Shown piece after piece: positions 30,721 through 40,435 of a stretch of 64,000 bases of DNA. The translations under genes were made by a program, and so were the position numbers. The DNA is taken from NCBI RefSeq assembly GCF_040801785.1, contig NZ_CP161805.1:1364001-1428000 (forward strand). The letters are read 5' to 3'. The notes beneath the pieces are model-generated. The model worked only from the letters and a program-made list of their open reading frames with translations. It was not told where the DNA came from and searched no databases. The stretch's first letter is position 1. Each line of letters opens with the position of its first letter. The DNA comes from Sulfitobacter sp. LCG007 (GTDB lineage Bacteria; Pseudomonadota; Alphaproteobacteria; Rhodobacterales; Rhodobacteraceae).

Positions 30721-31937
30721 TTCTCGATGATGCGGGCGTCGGCGCGAAGCTGCTGCAGCCAGGCGTCCGCGTAGGAATTCAGTTGCTGGTTGCGCAGGGT
30801 CGAGGCCACCTCCGCGCGGGGAACCTCGGCGTTGCGCGCTGCGGTGCGCGAGCACAGCATCAGGAAGACAAGCGTTTCGCCGTTGTTGCGCGTCAGCGCG
30901 GTCGAGACCTCGCCCGGATCGAGGCGGGAAAGCTCGATCGCGATGTCCTGCGGGATTTCGCCCGGCGCTTTCGATTCACGCTGCAGGACATCGGGCGGCT
31001 GTTGCCTGGCCACGCCGTAGAGGTCGTCGCAGACGGCGACCTCGGCTTCGACCTTCGCGGCCCTTTGCAGCCCTTCCGGGCTGCGCCCGCCGGCAATGTA
31101 GTAGAGCGCATAGTCGATCTTGGCGTAATCCGTGGACGGGGCCCCGGTCTCCTGGATGTCGCGAAGCTGGAAAAGCGCGACAGCCTCGGGGATCGGCAGC
31201 GGATCGGTCACCTCGCCCGGCGCGAGGGCAAGAAGGACCGGCCGCAGCACGGGGGGCAGCTTGTCGAGATCCTGCCAGGGCAGGCGTCCGCCCTCGTCGC
31301 GGGACCGGGTGGCGGAGTATTCGCGCGCGTAGGCCGAGAATTCCGCCTCGCTGCTCGATTCGGAGATCCGGTTGGCGATCTCCAGCACCTCGTCGGCCCG
31401 GTCCGGCGGCGAGGGGATGATGATCTCGGAGACGAGGACACGGATGCCGGTCGCGTTCACGGAGCGGGCAAGTTCGCGGTCTATCTCGGCCTCGGAAATG
31501 TCGACCCTGTTGCCGTAGCGTGCCCGGACAAGATTGCGCCATGCGACGCCGGCCACGACGAAATCGCGGAAGCTTTCGCGCGAGACGCCGCTGGCCTCGA
31601 GCCTGCCGATGAATTCCTCCGAGGACAGCTCGGCGCGTTTCGCGAACTCGCTCATGCCGGCCTGGATCTCTTCCTCGGTAAGCGCAAGACCGGCGGCCGT
31701 GACCGCCTGACTTTTCAGGCGGTCTTCGATCAGCGCCTCGAGGGCGGCTTCGCGGTTCGCGCCCGGCGCATTCAGGAGCTGCATGAAGCGCTCACGCTGG
31801 GCGACCTCGTATTCCGTCACGACCATCCCGTTCACCTGGGCCACCGGGGCGAACAGGCCCTGCCCGGGTGCGGGCCCCGCCAACAGGATCAGGGTCAGAC
31901 CCGCAACAAGTCTCCGTTTCAGGTCAAACCGGGCCAT
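30717..31937 (-). CDS. surA: Periplasmic chaperone/peptidyl-prolyl isomerase SurA
   Basis: A 406-residue exported protein with a signal peptide (about 1-26) followed by the SurA N-terminal domain (VAQVNGMVVTEYEVAQRERFMQLL). A parvulin-type region follows at about 160-280 (VSEIIIPSP, then GGRLPWQDLDKLPPVL and LAPGEVTDPLPIP), with a second degenerate domain after it. It escorts beta-barrel proteins across the periplasm. I prefer the ATG at 31937, with GGAAAG upstream, to the ATG at 31955 that would overlap lptD. Sitting directly after lptD, one of its clients, fits the role. Confidence 0.88.
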   Translation of the reverse strand: MARFDLKRRLVAGLTLILLAGPAPGQGLFAPVAQVNGMVVTEYEVAQRERFMQLLNAPGANREAALEALIEDRLKSQAVTAAGLALTEEEIQAGMSEFAKRAELSSEEFIGRLEASGVSRESFRDFVVAGVAWRNLVRARYGNRVDISEAEIDRELARSVNATGIRVLVSEIIIPSPPDRADEVLEIANRISESSSEAEFSAYAREYSATRSRDEGGRLPWQDLDKLPPVLRPVLLALAPGEVTDPLPIPEAVALFQLRDIQETGAPSTDYAKIDYALYYIAGGRSPEGLQRAAKVEAEVAVCDDLYGVARQQPPDVLQRESKAPGEIPQDIAIELSRLDPGEVSTALTRNNGETLVFLMLCSRTAARNAEVPRAEVASTLRNQQLNSYADAWLQQLRADARIIEK

Positions 31938-31942
31938 CTCGT

Positions 31943-34075
31943 TCACTTTCCGCATGATCTTGAATAGTTATCCGTTCCTGCCTGCGCCGAGAAACCGCGC
32001 AGGCCGATGGTAAAGCCGAAAGTCGTCGAAGGCTCAACACTTGTCGATGAGGTATACCGTCGCTTCAGGGAAAGATCGACCGTCACACATTCGTTGGTGT
32101 AGATCAGCCCCAGTCCTGCCGTCGCCGCGTTCTCGGAGGCGAGGTCGTAGCGCAGGTCGCCCCCAACCGTCCAGTTGCCGCTGACGTCGTATTCGCCCTC
32201 GAAGCTGACTTCGGACACGTCCGCGGGGCGGGATTCATCCCGGTCCTCGAGCAGCCAGAGATAGCTTGTCGCGAAACGCACGCGCGGCATTATCCAGTGG
32301 CCCCGGATCTCGGATTTCGTCAGATCGAAGCCGTCGTCCAGCAGCGACCGGGCCGTGATCGCCCATCCCGTGTCGGTCTTGATCTGCGCGGCCACGAGGT
32401 AATCGGAGCGCCGCCCCGACAGTCCGGAGCTTTGGGTAAAGCTTTCGTCGGCCTCCTCGCGCAGCACCTGGCCAAGCGTCAGGTTCGCCTGCCACCCTTT
32501 CGGGTCATATCTTGCCCAGGACGCGCCGAGCGCGGTGACGAAACCGCGTTCTCGCCGGTCGGTCCGGGGAAAGCGCGATAATTCCAGCAGATTGCCCTCG
32601 TCGAACTCCACAAGTGTGCTTTCTTCGTTCGGCAGGTCGAGCGAAGCCTTGTCGACCCAGGCGACCTGCACCAGAGGTTCGAGGAATTGCGTCGCGCCAC
32701 CCCGTTCGCTGCGCGTCATCGGATAGCGCAGCGTGAAGGCGGCCTCGGGCGAGACCTGGCTCTGATCGGCGGGGAAGGTGCTGTCCTGCCGGATGCTGAA
32801 CGCATCGAGGACCAGCCCGGCCTGCGCCTCGGCGACGAGGCCCTGCCGCAGCGTCCATGTCCTGAGCCACAGCGCGCTTGCGTCGAAACGGGCGACGTCG
32901 CGGCCAAGCACATCCACATCCGACGTCCGTTCGTGGCTGTGCAGGTCGATCCCGAGCCTCAGCTCGCCGCCCAGCGTCCGCGGAAACAGCCTTGCCTCGT
33001 AGATCGCGTCGGTGATCAGCGTCGGCAGCGTCTCGTTGTCCTCGTTGTCACGCAGCGAATGCAGCTTGACGATGCTGGCGCCGACGAATTCGTTCCGGCG
33101 CGCCCGGCTGATGTCGATCTCGCTCTGCAGGCGATCGACGTCCGAATAGTCGTAATCGACCAGATAGGCGTCGTCCGAGGTCGTCTCGAGCGTGAACTTC
33201 AGCTTGAAGTCGCGCGGCAGGTCGAACTGCCCTGTTCCGAAGAGGTAGCCCCGCGTCTCGCCGGGCAGCTGGTCGTCGCGGGAGAACGCCCCGTTGAACT
33301 CCACGTCGCCGTTGCGGAAGGCCTCGCGGTAGCGGAATTCCAGCGTTCTGGTCTTGCCGGAGAGATAGGGCGACAGCGTCAGATCGCGGCTTGGGCCGAT
33401 CGTGAAGAAATAGGGGATCTTGACCCCTGTGCCGAGCTGCGAAGAGCTGCGCACCGACGGGATCAGGAAGCCGCTCGTGCGCTCGACCGTCGGATCGGGC
33501 AGGCGCAGGCGCGGGAAATAGAAGACGGGAAGATCATAGATGCGCAACTGCGCATCCTCGAAGTAGATCTGGCGCTCGAGCTCGTCATGGACCAGCCGCT
33601 TCGCCCGAAGCTGCCAGAGCGGCGGGCGCCCGTCCTCGCAGACCTTGCAGGAGGTCACGGCGGCCTTGTAGAGCTGATTGTAGCGTCCGTTGACGCGGTT
33701 GATCTGGACCGCAGCAAGCTGCAATTGCTGATTGAGGACAAGCCGCGCGCCGGTCAGCAGACCGGATTGCAGTTCGGGATCGAGCTCGGCCGCGCTCGCC
33801 AGGATCGCCACGTTCTCGCCGTCGCGCAGGGTGATCGGGCCGGAGATGTCGAGCGCGCCGGTGGCCTGGTCATAGCGGATCTCGCGGGCCCGGATCCGCG
33901 TGTCTCCCTGGAAGGCCTCGACATTGCCGCGCGCGACAAGGACCCTGTCGGGCGTTATGAAGAGTTCGTCCGCGACAAGCACGGCGGGGGCTTCGGCGGC
34001 CTCCTGGGCAAGCAGCGGCACGCCCGGTAGCAGCATCAGGAAGGCCGCGAGAAGCAGGATTACGGTCAGGCGCAT
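31943..34075 (-). CDS. lptD: LPS-assembly outer-membrane protein LptD
   Basis: A 710-residue outer-membrane beta-barrel protein that inserts lipopolysaccharide in the outer leaflet. It has a signal peptide (about 1-24), an N-terminal OstA/beta-jellyroll domain (LVADELFITPDRVLVARGNVEA), and a long C-terminal barrel with the LptD segments YFPRLRLPDPTVERTSGFLIP and PYFFTIGPSRDLTLSPYLS. One Cys pair in the TSCKVCEDG segment and a Cys near the C-terminus could form the disulfides known for the family. It lies between lptG and surA with gaps of only a few bases. Confidence 0.95.
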   Translation of the reverse strand: MRLTVILLLAAFLMLLPGVPLLAQEAAEAPAVLVADELFITPDRVLVARGNVEAFQGDTRIRAREIRYDQATGALDISGPITLRDGENVAILASAAELDPELQSGLLTGARLVLNQQLQLAAVQINRVNGRYNQLYKAAVTSCKVCEDGRPPLWQLRAKRLVHDELERQIYFEDAQLRIYDLPVFYFPRLRLPDPTVERTSGFLIPSVRSSSQLGTGVKIPYFFTIGPSRDLTLSPYLSGKTRTLEFRYREAFRNGDVEFNGAFSRDDQLPGETRGYLFGTGQFDLPRDFKLKFTLETTSDDAYLVDYDYSDVDRLQSEIDISRARRNEFVGASIVKLHSLRDNEDNETLPTLITDAIYEARLFPRTLGGELRLGIDLHSHERTSDVDVLGRDVARFDASALWLRTWTLRQGLVAEAQAGLVLDAFSIRQDSTFPADQSQVSPEAAFTLRYPMTRSERGGATQFLEPLVQVAWVDKASLDLPNEESTLVEFDEGNLLELSRFPRTDRRERGFVTALGASWARYDPKGWQANLTLGQVLREEADESFTQSSGLSGRRSDYLVAAQIKTDTGWAITARSLLDDGFDLTKSEIRGHWIMPRVRFATSYLWLLEDRDESRPADVSEVSFEGEYDVSGNWTVGGDLRYDLASENAATAGLGLIYTNECVTVDLSLKRRYTSSTSVEPSTTFGFTIGLRGFSAQAGTDNYSRSCGK

Positions 34076-34078
34076 GTC

Positions 34079-35179
34079 TCAGCCGTCCTCCCTGTGAAGG
34101 AGGAATCCCATCGCCAGCAGCGCGCCCGCCACGGGCGGTGCCCAGGCAGCGAGAAGGATCGGAATCTGGCCGTTCTCGCCCAGGATCAGCGCGAAGCTGC
34201 GAATGAAGTAAAGCCCGAACCCCAGCAACAGCGAGCTCAGGACCGCGATGCCGGTGCCGCCGAAGCGGGTGTGGCGCATGGTGAAGGCCGAGGCGATCAG
34301 CACCATCGACACCAGGAACAGCGGCCGCGCCAGTTCGGACTGGAGCCAGACCCGGTGGCGCCGGGCGGAAAAGCCGGACTCCTCGAGCTGGTCGATGAAG
34401 CCGGGCATGTCCCAGATCGACACACTTTCGGGATTGCCGAAATTCTCGCGGATCCGCTCGAGCGTCAGGCTGGAAGGGATCTCGAGGTTCTCCGTCTCGA
34501 CGGCATTGGCCTCGGCGTTGACACCGGCCTCGAGCGGCCAGGATTTCGCGCCGCGCAAATGCCATGCCCCGTCCCGCAGCGACGCGCTCTCGGCCTCGAT
34601 GCGCTGCACCGGCCCGAGCCCCGGCGCATAGGTGATGATGGTGACGTCATAGAGAACCGAGGCGTCCGCGTTCGAGCGCCAGGCACGGATCACGCTTTGC
34701 CCGTCCTCGCCGCCCTGGCGCAGCCAAAGACCTTCGGAGGAGATCGAGAAGCTCGAGGCGCGGCCGGTCTTGAAGCGTTCCGACAGCTCGTCGTGGCGCT
34801 TGGAGGCCGCGGCGACGATGGGGTTCAGCATCGTGACGGCCAGCCCCCCTGCGACAAGGGCGACAGCGACCGGTGCGAATAGCGCCCGGATCGCCGAGCG
34901 GCCCGCGGCACGGGTCACCACCAGTTCCGATGTCCGCGCCAGGCCGATGAACAGGGCGACGGTGGCCAGCATGGTGATGAGCGGGAGGATCAGGTTGATC
35001 GTCTCGGGGGTGGACAGCAGCGTCAGCCGGAAGATCTGCCCGAAGCCGACGCCGTCGCCGTCGGAGAACCGGCGGGCCTCGTCCACGAACTGGATGACCG
35101 CCACAAGCGCGAACAGCACCACCGTCAGCAGCAGGAACGCGTTGATGAAACGCCGGGCGAAGTAGAAGTGCAGAATCAT
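34079..35179 (-). CDS. lptG: LPS export permease LptG
   Basis: A 366-residue inner-membrane permease of the YjgP/YjgQ family, forming the LptB2FG extractor with LptF. Three hydrophobic segments at the N-terminus, a periplasmic jellyroll domain of about 150 residues, and three segments at the C-terminus (last GALLAMGFLL) fit the family. I set the start at the ATG at 35179, which overlaps the lptF stop as ATGA. LptF/LptG assignment rests on order and on the MILHFYFARRFI N-terminus. Confidence 0.92.
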   Translation of the reverse strand: MILHFYFARRFINAFLLLTVVLFALVAVIQFVDEARRFSDGDGVGFGQIFRLTLLSTPETINLILPLITMLATVALFIGLARTSELVVTRAAGRSAIRALFAPVAVALVAGGLAVTMLNPIVAAASKRHDELSERFKTGRASSFSISSEGLWLRQGGEDGQSVIRAWRSNADASVLYDVTIITYAPGLGPVQRIEAESASLRDGAWHLRGAKSWPLEAGVNAEANAVETENLEIPSSLTLERIRENFGNPESVSIWDMPGFIDQLEESGFSARRHRVWLQSELARPLFLVSMVLIASAFTMRHTRFGGTGIAVLSSLLLGFGLYFIRSFALILGENGQIPILLAAWAPPVAGALLAMGFLLHREDG

Positions 35180-36303
35180 GTGGCTGGCGCGGCCCGTCCG
35201 CGGCGGATGCGTTTGGGGGCGGCAGCGTAGAACAGCATCGCAAGCACCATCAGGATGCCGAGCGCCGAGGGCAGATACACCAGCAGCCATCGGGCCGGGT
35301 CCTTCTCGACCATGTCTTCTATCGCCGAACGCAGGCCGTCGAGCAGCAGCAGAAGGCCGAAGGCGACCGCGACCTCGCGCCAGACGCCGAAGCGAGAATA
35401 GCCGCCGACGAGCAGGGTGGCAAAGCCGATCAGCGCCGCTACCCCGGCGAATATCGGCGCGGCGAGGCGTGCGTTGAATTCGGTGACGATGGCCGGGATG
35501 GTCTGGCCCGTGCGTGCGGCCAGATCTGTCCAGCTGGTCAGGAATTCGCCGCTTGTCATGGCGCGGACCGAAACCCGCCGATCCGTGTCCTTCCGCACCA
35601 GCGCCGAGATGTCGAAGGAGAAGTCGCGGAAATTGGCCGTGCCGAGCCGGCGCGACCCGGTCGAGAGGCGCTGCGCCATGCCGTCGACCATGATCAGCGT
35701 CGTGCCCTCTCCGTTGCGCACGAGATAGGCCTCGGCGGCGGTGTAGATGACGCCGTCCTCGGGGTCGCGGCGGTCCGACAGGAAGACGTCGCGCAACACG
35801 CCGTCGCTGCCGATTGTGCGGGTGTAGAAGGTGACGCCTTCTGTCGGATGCAGGAACGTGCCTTCCGTCAGCAGCCGCGAGGTGACATTGCGCGCCACTT
35901 CCTCCTCGCGTTCGGCCAGGCGACCCATCGCCATGGGAGCAAGCAGGTGGCTCAGCACGCTCGACATGCAGAAGACGGCGAAGGCGAAGAACAGGACCGG
36001 GCGCGCCAGCCTGAAGGGGCCCGAGCCTGTCGCCTGCATCACCGTCAGTTCGCTTTCGTTGCTCAGGCGGTTGGTCACGTAGACCGCCGCGGCGAAGCTT
36101 GCGATGGGGATGACCGTCAGGATCAGGCGGGGCAGGCCGAGGGCGGTGAATTCGGCGAACACGAGAGCGGTCTGCCCATCCCCTATCAGCCTGTCGAACA
36201 GCACGACGGCGCGGTTGATCCAGAAGATTCCGACCAGGACCAGCGCGAAGAAGCCGAACATGACCAGAAGCTGCGACAGGATGTATCTGTCGAGTCTCGC
36301 CAC
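35176..36303 (-). CDS. lptF: LPS export permease LptF
   Basis: A 375-residue membrane permease and partner of LptG. It has the N-terminal DRYILSQLL segment, membrane helices at about 12-35, 55-80 and 100-120, the periplasmic domain, and three C-terminal helices. The conserved NELTVM-like motif reads NESELTVMQATG. The start is a GTG at 36303; the longer frame upstream (to 36645) crosses pepA and does not resemble the family. It is the first gene of the six-gene minus-strand operon and is divergent from pepA by 139 bases. Confidence 0.92.
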   Translation of the reverse strand: MARLDRYILSQLLVMFGFFALVLVGIFWINRAVVLFDRLIGDGQTALVFAEFTALGLPRLILTVIPIASFAAAVYVTNRLSNESELTVMQATGSGPFRLARPVLFFAFAVFCMSSVLSHLLAPMAMGRLAEREEEVARNVTSRLLTEGTFLHPTEGVTFYTRTIGSDGVLRDVFLSDRRDPEDGVIYTAAEAYLVRNGEGTTLIMVDGMAQRLSTGSRRLGTANFRDFSFDISALVRKDTDRRVSVRAMTSGEFLTSWTDLAARTGQTIPAIVTEFNARLAAPIFAGVAALIGFATLLVGGYSRFGVWREVAVAFGLLLLLDGLRSAIEDMVEKDPARWLLVYLPSALGILMVLAMLFYAAAPKRIRRGRAAPAT

Positions 36304-36442
36304 CGCCCCTGCGTCCTTCTCGTTATGCTCGATCGATTGGAGCGGACAGTAGACCAAAGCCGGGGTGGCGGAAACTGCTATCTGGTCATCGGCGGGAGGC
36401 CGCGTTAGGTCTTGGGCGCACCCGAAAATGGAAGGCTGACGC

Positions 36443-37915
36443 ATGACCCGCCCCACTCCCGTGACATTCTCAGAGACCGACCTCGAACGCATCGCCACCC
36501 ATCCGGGGCGCGTCGCCGTGGTGGTCGGAGCCGACGGGGCGATGGATCCCGCCGGGCGGCGGATCAACCGGGTGACGCGCGGCGCCTTCAAGCGCGCCGT
36601 CGAGGCGCGCGTCGAGGACGGGCTGAAAGAGGGCGACAGCTTCACCCTGGCCTATCCGGCGGGAATGGAGGCAGAGGCGGTGGACGTGCTCTGCCTGTCG
36701 CGCCGGGCGAAAGCCGAAGCGCTGCGCAAGGCGGGTGCGGTTCTGGGGCGGTCGCGGGGCAAGGCCGATCTCCTGATCCTCGCGGGCAATCTTGCCCATC
36801 CCGAGGAATTGGCCTTCGGTGCCATGCTGCGGGACTACGGCTTTCGCGACCACAAGACCGACGCCAAGGAGCCCTCGGGGGCGATCGAGGTGATGGGCGC
36901 GAAACCGGACGACGCAAGGGCCCGTGCCGAGGCGCTGGGTGCGGTGGCCGAAGGCATCTTCTTCACCCGCGATCTGGTGAGCGAGCCTGCGAACGTGCTG
37001 ACAACGACCGAATTCGCCAACCGGCTCGAGGCCATGCGCGACATCGGGCTCGAGGTCGAGGTGCTGGACGAGGCGAAGCTCGAGGAACTCGGCATGCGCA
37101 CGCTGCTGGCCGTGGGGCAGGGCTCGGCGAGCCCGTCCTATGTGGTCGTGATGAAATGGATGGGCGGCGAAAAGAACGCCGCACCGCTGGCGCTGGTCGG
37201 CAAGGGCGTGGTCTTCGATACGGGCGGCATCAGCATGAAGCCCGCCGGGGGCATGGAAGACATGACCATGGACATGGGCGGAGCGGGAACGGTTGCGGGC
37301 GTGATGCGCGCCCTGGCGCTGCGCAAGGCAAAGGCCAATGTCGTGGGGCTTGTCGGTTTGGTCGAGAACATGCCATCGGGCACCGCGATCCGGCCTGGCG
37401 ATATCGTTCGCACCATGAAGGGCGACACGGTCGAGATCATCAACACCGACGCCGAGGGCCGTCTCGTCCTGTGCGACGTGATGTGGTACGCGCAGGAAAC
37501 CTTCGCGCCCGCCGGCATGATCGACCTCGCAACGCTCACGGGGGCCATCATCATCAGCCTCGGACATGAGAACGCGGGCGTCTTCTCGAACGACGACACA
37601 TTCTGCAATGCCTTCCTCAAGGCCGCCGAGGCCGAGGCAGAGGGGGCATGGCGCATGCCGCTGGGCAAGGCCTATGACGCGATGCTGAAATCGCCGCTGG
37701 CCGACATGAAGAACATCGGCGGACGTCCGGCGGGCTCGATCACCGCCGCGCAATACCTCAAGCGCTTCGTGAAGGACGAAACGCCCTGGATCCACCTCGA
37801 CATCGCCGGTGTCGCCTCGGTCAAGTCCGAGACCGACCTCGCGCCGAAGGGCGCGACCGGCTGGGGCGTGCGGGCGCTCAACCGTCTGGTCGCGGACCGC
37901 TTCGAGACGGAATGA
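36443..37915 (+). CDS. pepA: Leucyl aminopeptidase (M17)
   Basis: A 490-residue cytosolic aminopeptidase. The catalytic core shows KGVVFDTGGISMKP, DMGGAGTVAG, the arginine-containing NTDAEGRLVL signature and NIGGRPAGSITAAQYLKRF, carrying the two-zinc ligands. Length is normal. In enterobacteria PepA also binds DNA as a recombination accessory factor, but that is not implied here. It is divergent from the lpt operon and followed four bases later by holC, a layout I recall as common in Rhodobacterales. Confidence 0.96.
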   Translation: MTRPTPVTFSETDLERIATHPGRVAVVVGADGAMDPAGRRINRVTRGAFKRAVEARVEDGLKEGDSFTLAYPAGMEAEAVDVLCLSRRAKAEALRKAGAVLGRSRGKADLLILAGNLAHPEELAFGAMLRDYGFRDHKTDAKEPSGAIEVMGAKPDDARARAEALGAVAEGIFFTRDLVSEPANVLTTTEFANRLEAMRDIGLEVEVLDEAKLEELGMRTLLAVGQGSASPSYVVVMKWMGGEKNAAPLALVGKGVVFDTGGISMKPAGGMEDMTMDMGGAGTVAGVMRALALRKAKANVVGLVGLVENMPSGTAIRPGDIVRTMKGDTVEIINTDAEGRLVLCDVMWYAQETFAPAGMIDLATLTGAIIISLGHENAGVFSNDDTFCNAFLKAAEAEAEGAWRMPLGKAYDAMLKSPLADMKNIGGRPAGSITAAQYLKRFVKDETPWIHLDIAGVASVKSETDLAPKGATGWGVRALNRLVADRFETE

Positions 37916-37919
37916 TCCC

Positions 37920-38378
37920 TTGGGCAATGTCCTCTTCTACCACCTGATCGAGCGACGGATGGAGGACACGCTGGCGATGCTGCTGGGCCGCGCCCGGGGG
38001 GCGGGATGGACCGTCGCCGTGCGCGGCACCGATGCCGCCCGCATGGCATGGCTCGACGAGAAGCTCTGGCTCGGCCCGGAGGAGGAATTCCTGCCCCACG
38101 GACTGCAGGGCGGGCCGCATGACGCGCTCCAGCCCATCCTTCTCGGGACCGGGAAGCTGGACGCAAACGCCGCGCAGTGCCTGATGGCGGTCGACGGGGC
38201 CGATGTCACGCCCGAGGAAGTGGCAACGCTCGAGCGGGCCTGCATCCTCTTCGACGGCGCGGACGACACGGCCGTGGCTCGCGCGCGGACGCAATGGACG
38301 GCGCTCAAGTCCGCCGGCGCCAAGGCGCAATACTGGTCGGACGCCTCCGGGCGATGGGAGATGAAGGCCGAGACCTGA
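37920..38378 (+). CDS. holC: DNA polymerase III chi subunit
   Basis: A 152-residue HolC protein, which connects the clamp loader to single-strand binding protein. It begins GNVLFYHLIERR and contains AVRGTDAARMAWLDEKLWLG, EEEFLPHG and GPHDALQPILL, all typical of alphaproteobacterial HolC. The start is a TTG at 37920, four bases after the pepA stop; upstream residues in the open frame belong to pepA sequence. Its last 28 codons and about 160 bases downstream are duplicated at 46260-46507. Confidence 0.9.
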   Translation: MGNVLFYHLIERRMEDTLAMLLGRARGAGWTVAVRGTDAARMAWLDEKLWLGPEEEFLPHGLQGGPHDALQPILLGTGKLDANAAQCLMAVDGADVTPEEVATLERACILFDGADDTAVARARTQWTALKSAGAKAQYWSDASGRWEMKAET

Positions 38379-38540
38379 GCGCCGCCTGCGCAATGGCGTG
38401 CCGAAGCGACTTCTGGTTGCTCAAGGCCTTGCCCCGGCGCAGATCCGCGGGGGGAAAGCGGTTCATACCGATGTGAATTTCGCGCTCTTGAGCGTGGTTC
38501 CCGTCTCAGGGGAGGCCCGTCGGATCACGGCGTGAACCGG
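38292..38540 (+). repeat. Direct repeat copy A (holC 3' end and flank)
   Basis: This 249-base segment covers the last 28 codons of holC, its stop, and about 160 bases beyond. It matches 46260-46507 in the same orientation. By eye the coding part differs at about 5 of 87 positions; the noncoding part matches at roughly four positions in five, with at least one small gap. The two copies bracket the accessory genes. Divergence shows the duplication is not recent or that the second copy came from a related strain. Confidence 0.85.
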
Positions 38541-38632
38541 ACGTTGTCTGAACTCGACTTGAGACCGAGGCGACAACGGCTGTCCTGCCTGTCTCGGGCA
38601 ATATCCAAAGCGAGGCCGAATTGACGATTTCG

Positions 38633-38660
38633 GGAGCGGCGGCCTTTATGTCGCCGCTCC
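38633..38660. terminator. Hairpin between holC flank and arylsulfatase gene
   Basis: A perfect 9-base stem (GGAGCGGCG at 38633-38641 with CGCCGCTCC at 38652-38660) and a 10-base loop lie 48 bases past the stop of the minus-strand arylsulfatase gene. Its position fits a terminator for that gene. There is no T-run. The rest of the 38379-38707 gap holds repeat copy A and nothing else recognisable. Confidence 0.5.
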
Positions 38661-38707
38661 TGCCGCTGTCCCTGCGCCGCGAACCGGACGTAAGATCGCG
38701 CCCGTTG

Positions 38708-40288
38708 CTACTGCTGCGCCTTGCTGATGAAATCTTCGACAATATTCGACATGTCGAAGGACGCGCCGCCCTGCACCGGGGGAAAGTCGACCAGGCTCTG
38801 GAGGTGTTCGGCCATGAGAACATTCATCGGCTGGAAGAGCCAGGAGATCTTCTGCAACAGGTGTGCCTGGGCGCTGATGTCATCGTAACTCTCGTAAGGA
38901 TCGGCCCGGAGATTGTACATCATCGGCATGGTCTGCGGCTGGATCGGCGCATAGTAGTCTTCCTTGGTCGAGAAATGCATTTTCCAGGGCCCCATGCGCA
39001 CGGCCATCATCTGGCTCTCGTAGTAGTGGAAGATATGCCGCCTTGCCGACGCGTCCGACTCTCCTGTCCAGTAAGGCCAGTTGTTTACGCCGTCGATGTA
39101 CTGGTTCATCTCCTCGCGGACCCTTGCAACCGGATCCTCCACGCCCGCGGCAACCGCCAGCGTCGTGAACATGTCCTCATGCGCCTGGATGCCGTTCAGG
39201 GTCACTCCCTCGGGCAGGACGCCCGGCCAGCGGATCACAGACGGGACGCGAATTCCGCCTTCGTAGGTGGTCATCTTCTCGCCCCGGAACGGTGTGGTTC
39301 CGCCGTGCGGCCAGGAGGAATGCTCGGGCCCGTTGTCGGTCGAATACCAGACAATCGTATTGTCGCTCAGGCCTCGTTCGTCGAGCCAGTCAAGCACCGT
39401 TCCGATGTCGCCGTCGTGCTCGATAATGCCCGAACCATAGAAATCGTACTCCGAGGTGTACTCCTCCGCGAGGTAGCGGCTCTCGTCCCGGAGCCGCGTG
39501 TAGAGATGCATCCGGCTTGTGTTCATCCAGACGAAGAAGGGTTCATCCGCATCCTGCGAGGCGGCCATGAAGTCGAGCGCCTTGGGGATCATTTCCTCGG
39601 TATCGAAAGTCTTCATCCGTTCCTGCGTGAGCGGCCCCGTATCCTCGATCCTCTGCGCCCCCACGACGCCGAACCGAGGCATTTCGGTCTCGTCCACCGT
39701 GTCGGTCGCAAAGGTATGCAAAACGCCCCGGGTCCCGAATTGCTCCTCGTATGCCTCGAGCGACCCCGCGTAGGCTTCGGCGAAACTCTGGTAGTCGCGC
39801 TGCTCCGACTCTTCCTGCGTGTTGAGGTGATAGAGGTTGCCGAAGAACTCGTCGAACCCATTCACGGTCGGCAGGTGTTCGTTGCGATCGCCCAGATGGT
39901 TCTTGCCGAACTGGCCCGTGCGATAGCCTTCGGCCTTCAGCACTTCGGCAAGCGTCGGACTTTCGGCCTGAAGTCCCAACGGCGAGCCGGGCTGCCCCAC
40001 CGTCGTCATGCCCGAACGAATGGGGTACTGGCCGGTGATGAATGCGGCACGCCCTGCGGTGCAACTTGGCTGCGCGTAGTGGTCTGTGAAGAGAATGCCC
40101 TCTTCTGCGATGCGATCAATGTTTGGCGTGGCGTAGCCCATCACCGCGTGGTTGTAGGACGAAAGGTTCGCCCATCCGACGTCATCGCCCCAGATCACGA
40201 GAATGTTCGGGCGCTGGCCGTCCTGCGCATGAACCGCGCCTGCACACAAGGCGATGCATGTTGCCGTTATCAGACTGTATCTTTGCAT
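38708..40288 (-). CDS. Arylsulfatase (formylglycine-dependent, secreted)
   Basis: A 526-residue alkaline-phosphatase-superfamily sulfatase. A signal peptide ends at about residue 21 (GAVHAQ). Metal-binding aspartates stand in VIWGDDVGW (35-36). The active-site signature is C76-T77-A78-G79-R80, the C-x-A-x-R variant of the usual C-x-P-x-R; Cys76 should be converted to formylglycine. The KNHLGD, STDNGPE and TPFRGEK segments complete the site. It should release sulfate from an organic ester in the periplasm. The ATG at 40288 has GGAGG upstream. No formylglycine-generating enzyme is in the window. Confidence 0.88.
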   Translation of the reverse strand: MQRYSLITATCIALCAGAVHAQDGQRPNILVIWGDDVGWANLSSYNHAVMGYATPNIDRIAEEGILFTDHYAQPSCTAGRAAFITGQYPIRSGMTTVGQPGSPLGLQAESPTLAEVLKAEGYRTGQFGKNHLGDRNEHLPTVNGFDEFFGNLYHLNTQEESEQRDYQSFAEAYAGSLEAYEEQFGTRGVLHTFATDTVDETEMPRFGVVGAQRIEDTGPLTQERMKTFDTEEMIPKALDFMAASQDADEPFFVWMNTSRMHLYTRLRDESRYLAEEYTSEYDFYGSGIIEHDGDIGTVLDWLDERGLSDNTIVWYSTDNGPEHSSWPHGGTTPFRGEKMTTYEGGIRVPSVIRWPGVLPEGVTLNGIQAHEDMFTTLAVAAGVEDPVARVREEMNQYIDGVNNWPYWTGESDASARRHIFHYYESQMMAVRMGPWKMHFSTKEDYYAPIQPQTMPMMYNLRADPYESYDDISAQAHLLQKISWLFQPMNVLMAEHLQSLVDFPPVQGGASFDMSNIVEDFISKAQQ

Positions 40289-40399
40289 ATGATCCTCCCA
40301 CCCAGCTGAGCCTGACAAAAGTCATCTCAGCCTAGCACGTTTTCTCGCCATGATTGCGGGAAATCTTGAAATACAACTGGAAGCAGGAAACGGTGTGGT

Positions 40400-40435
40400 T
40401 TTGCGAACGAACGGATCCACAGATTGATTTGCAAA
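40400..40435. promoter_or_regulatory. TTTGCGAA and TTTGCAAA sites upstream of arylsulfatase
   Basis: A near-palindrome TTTGCGAA (40400-40407) and a perfect TTTGCAAA (40428-40435) lie 110-150 bases upstream of the arylsulfatase start. The same octamer stands upstream of the nucleoside hydrolase and selO genes. Spacing here is 28 bases from start to start. Function as an operator is an inference. Confidence 0.35.
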
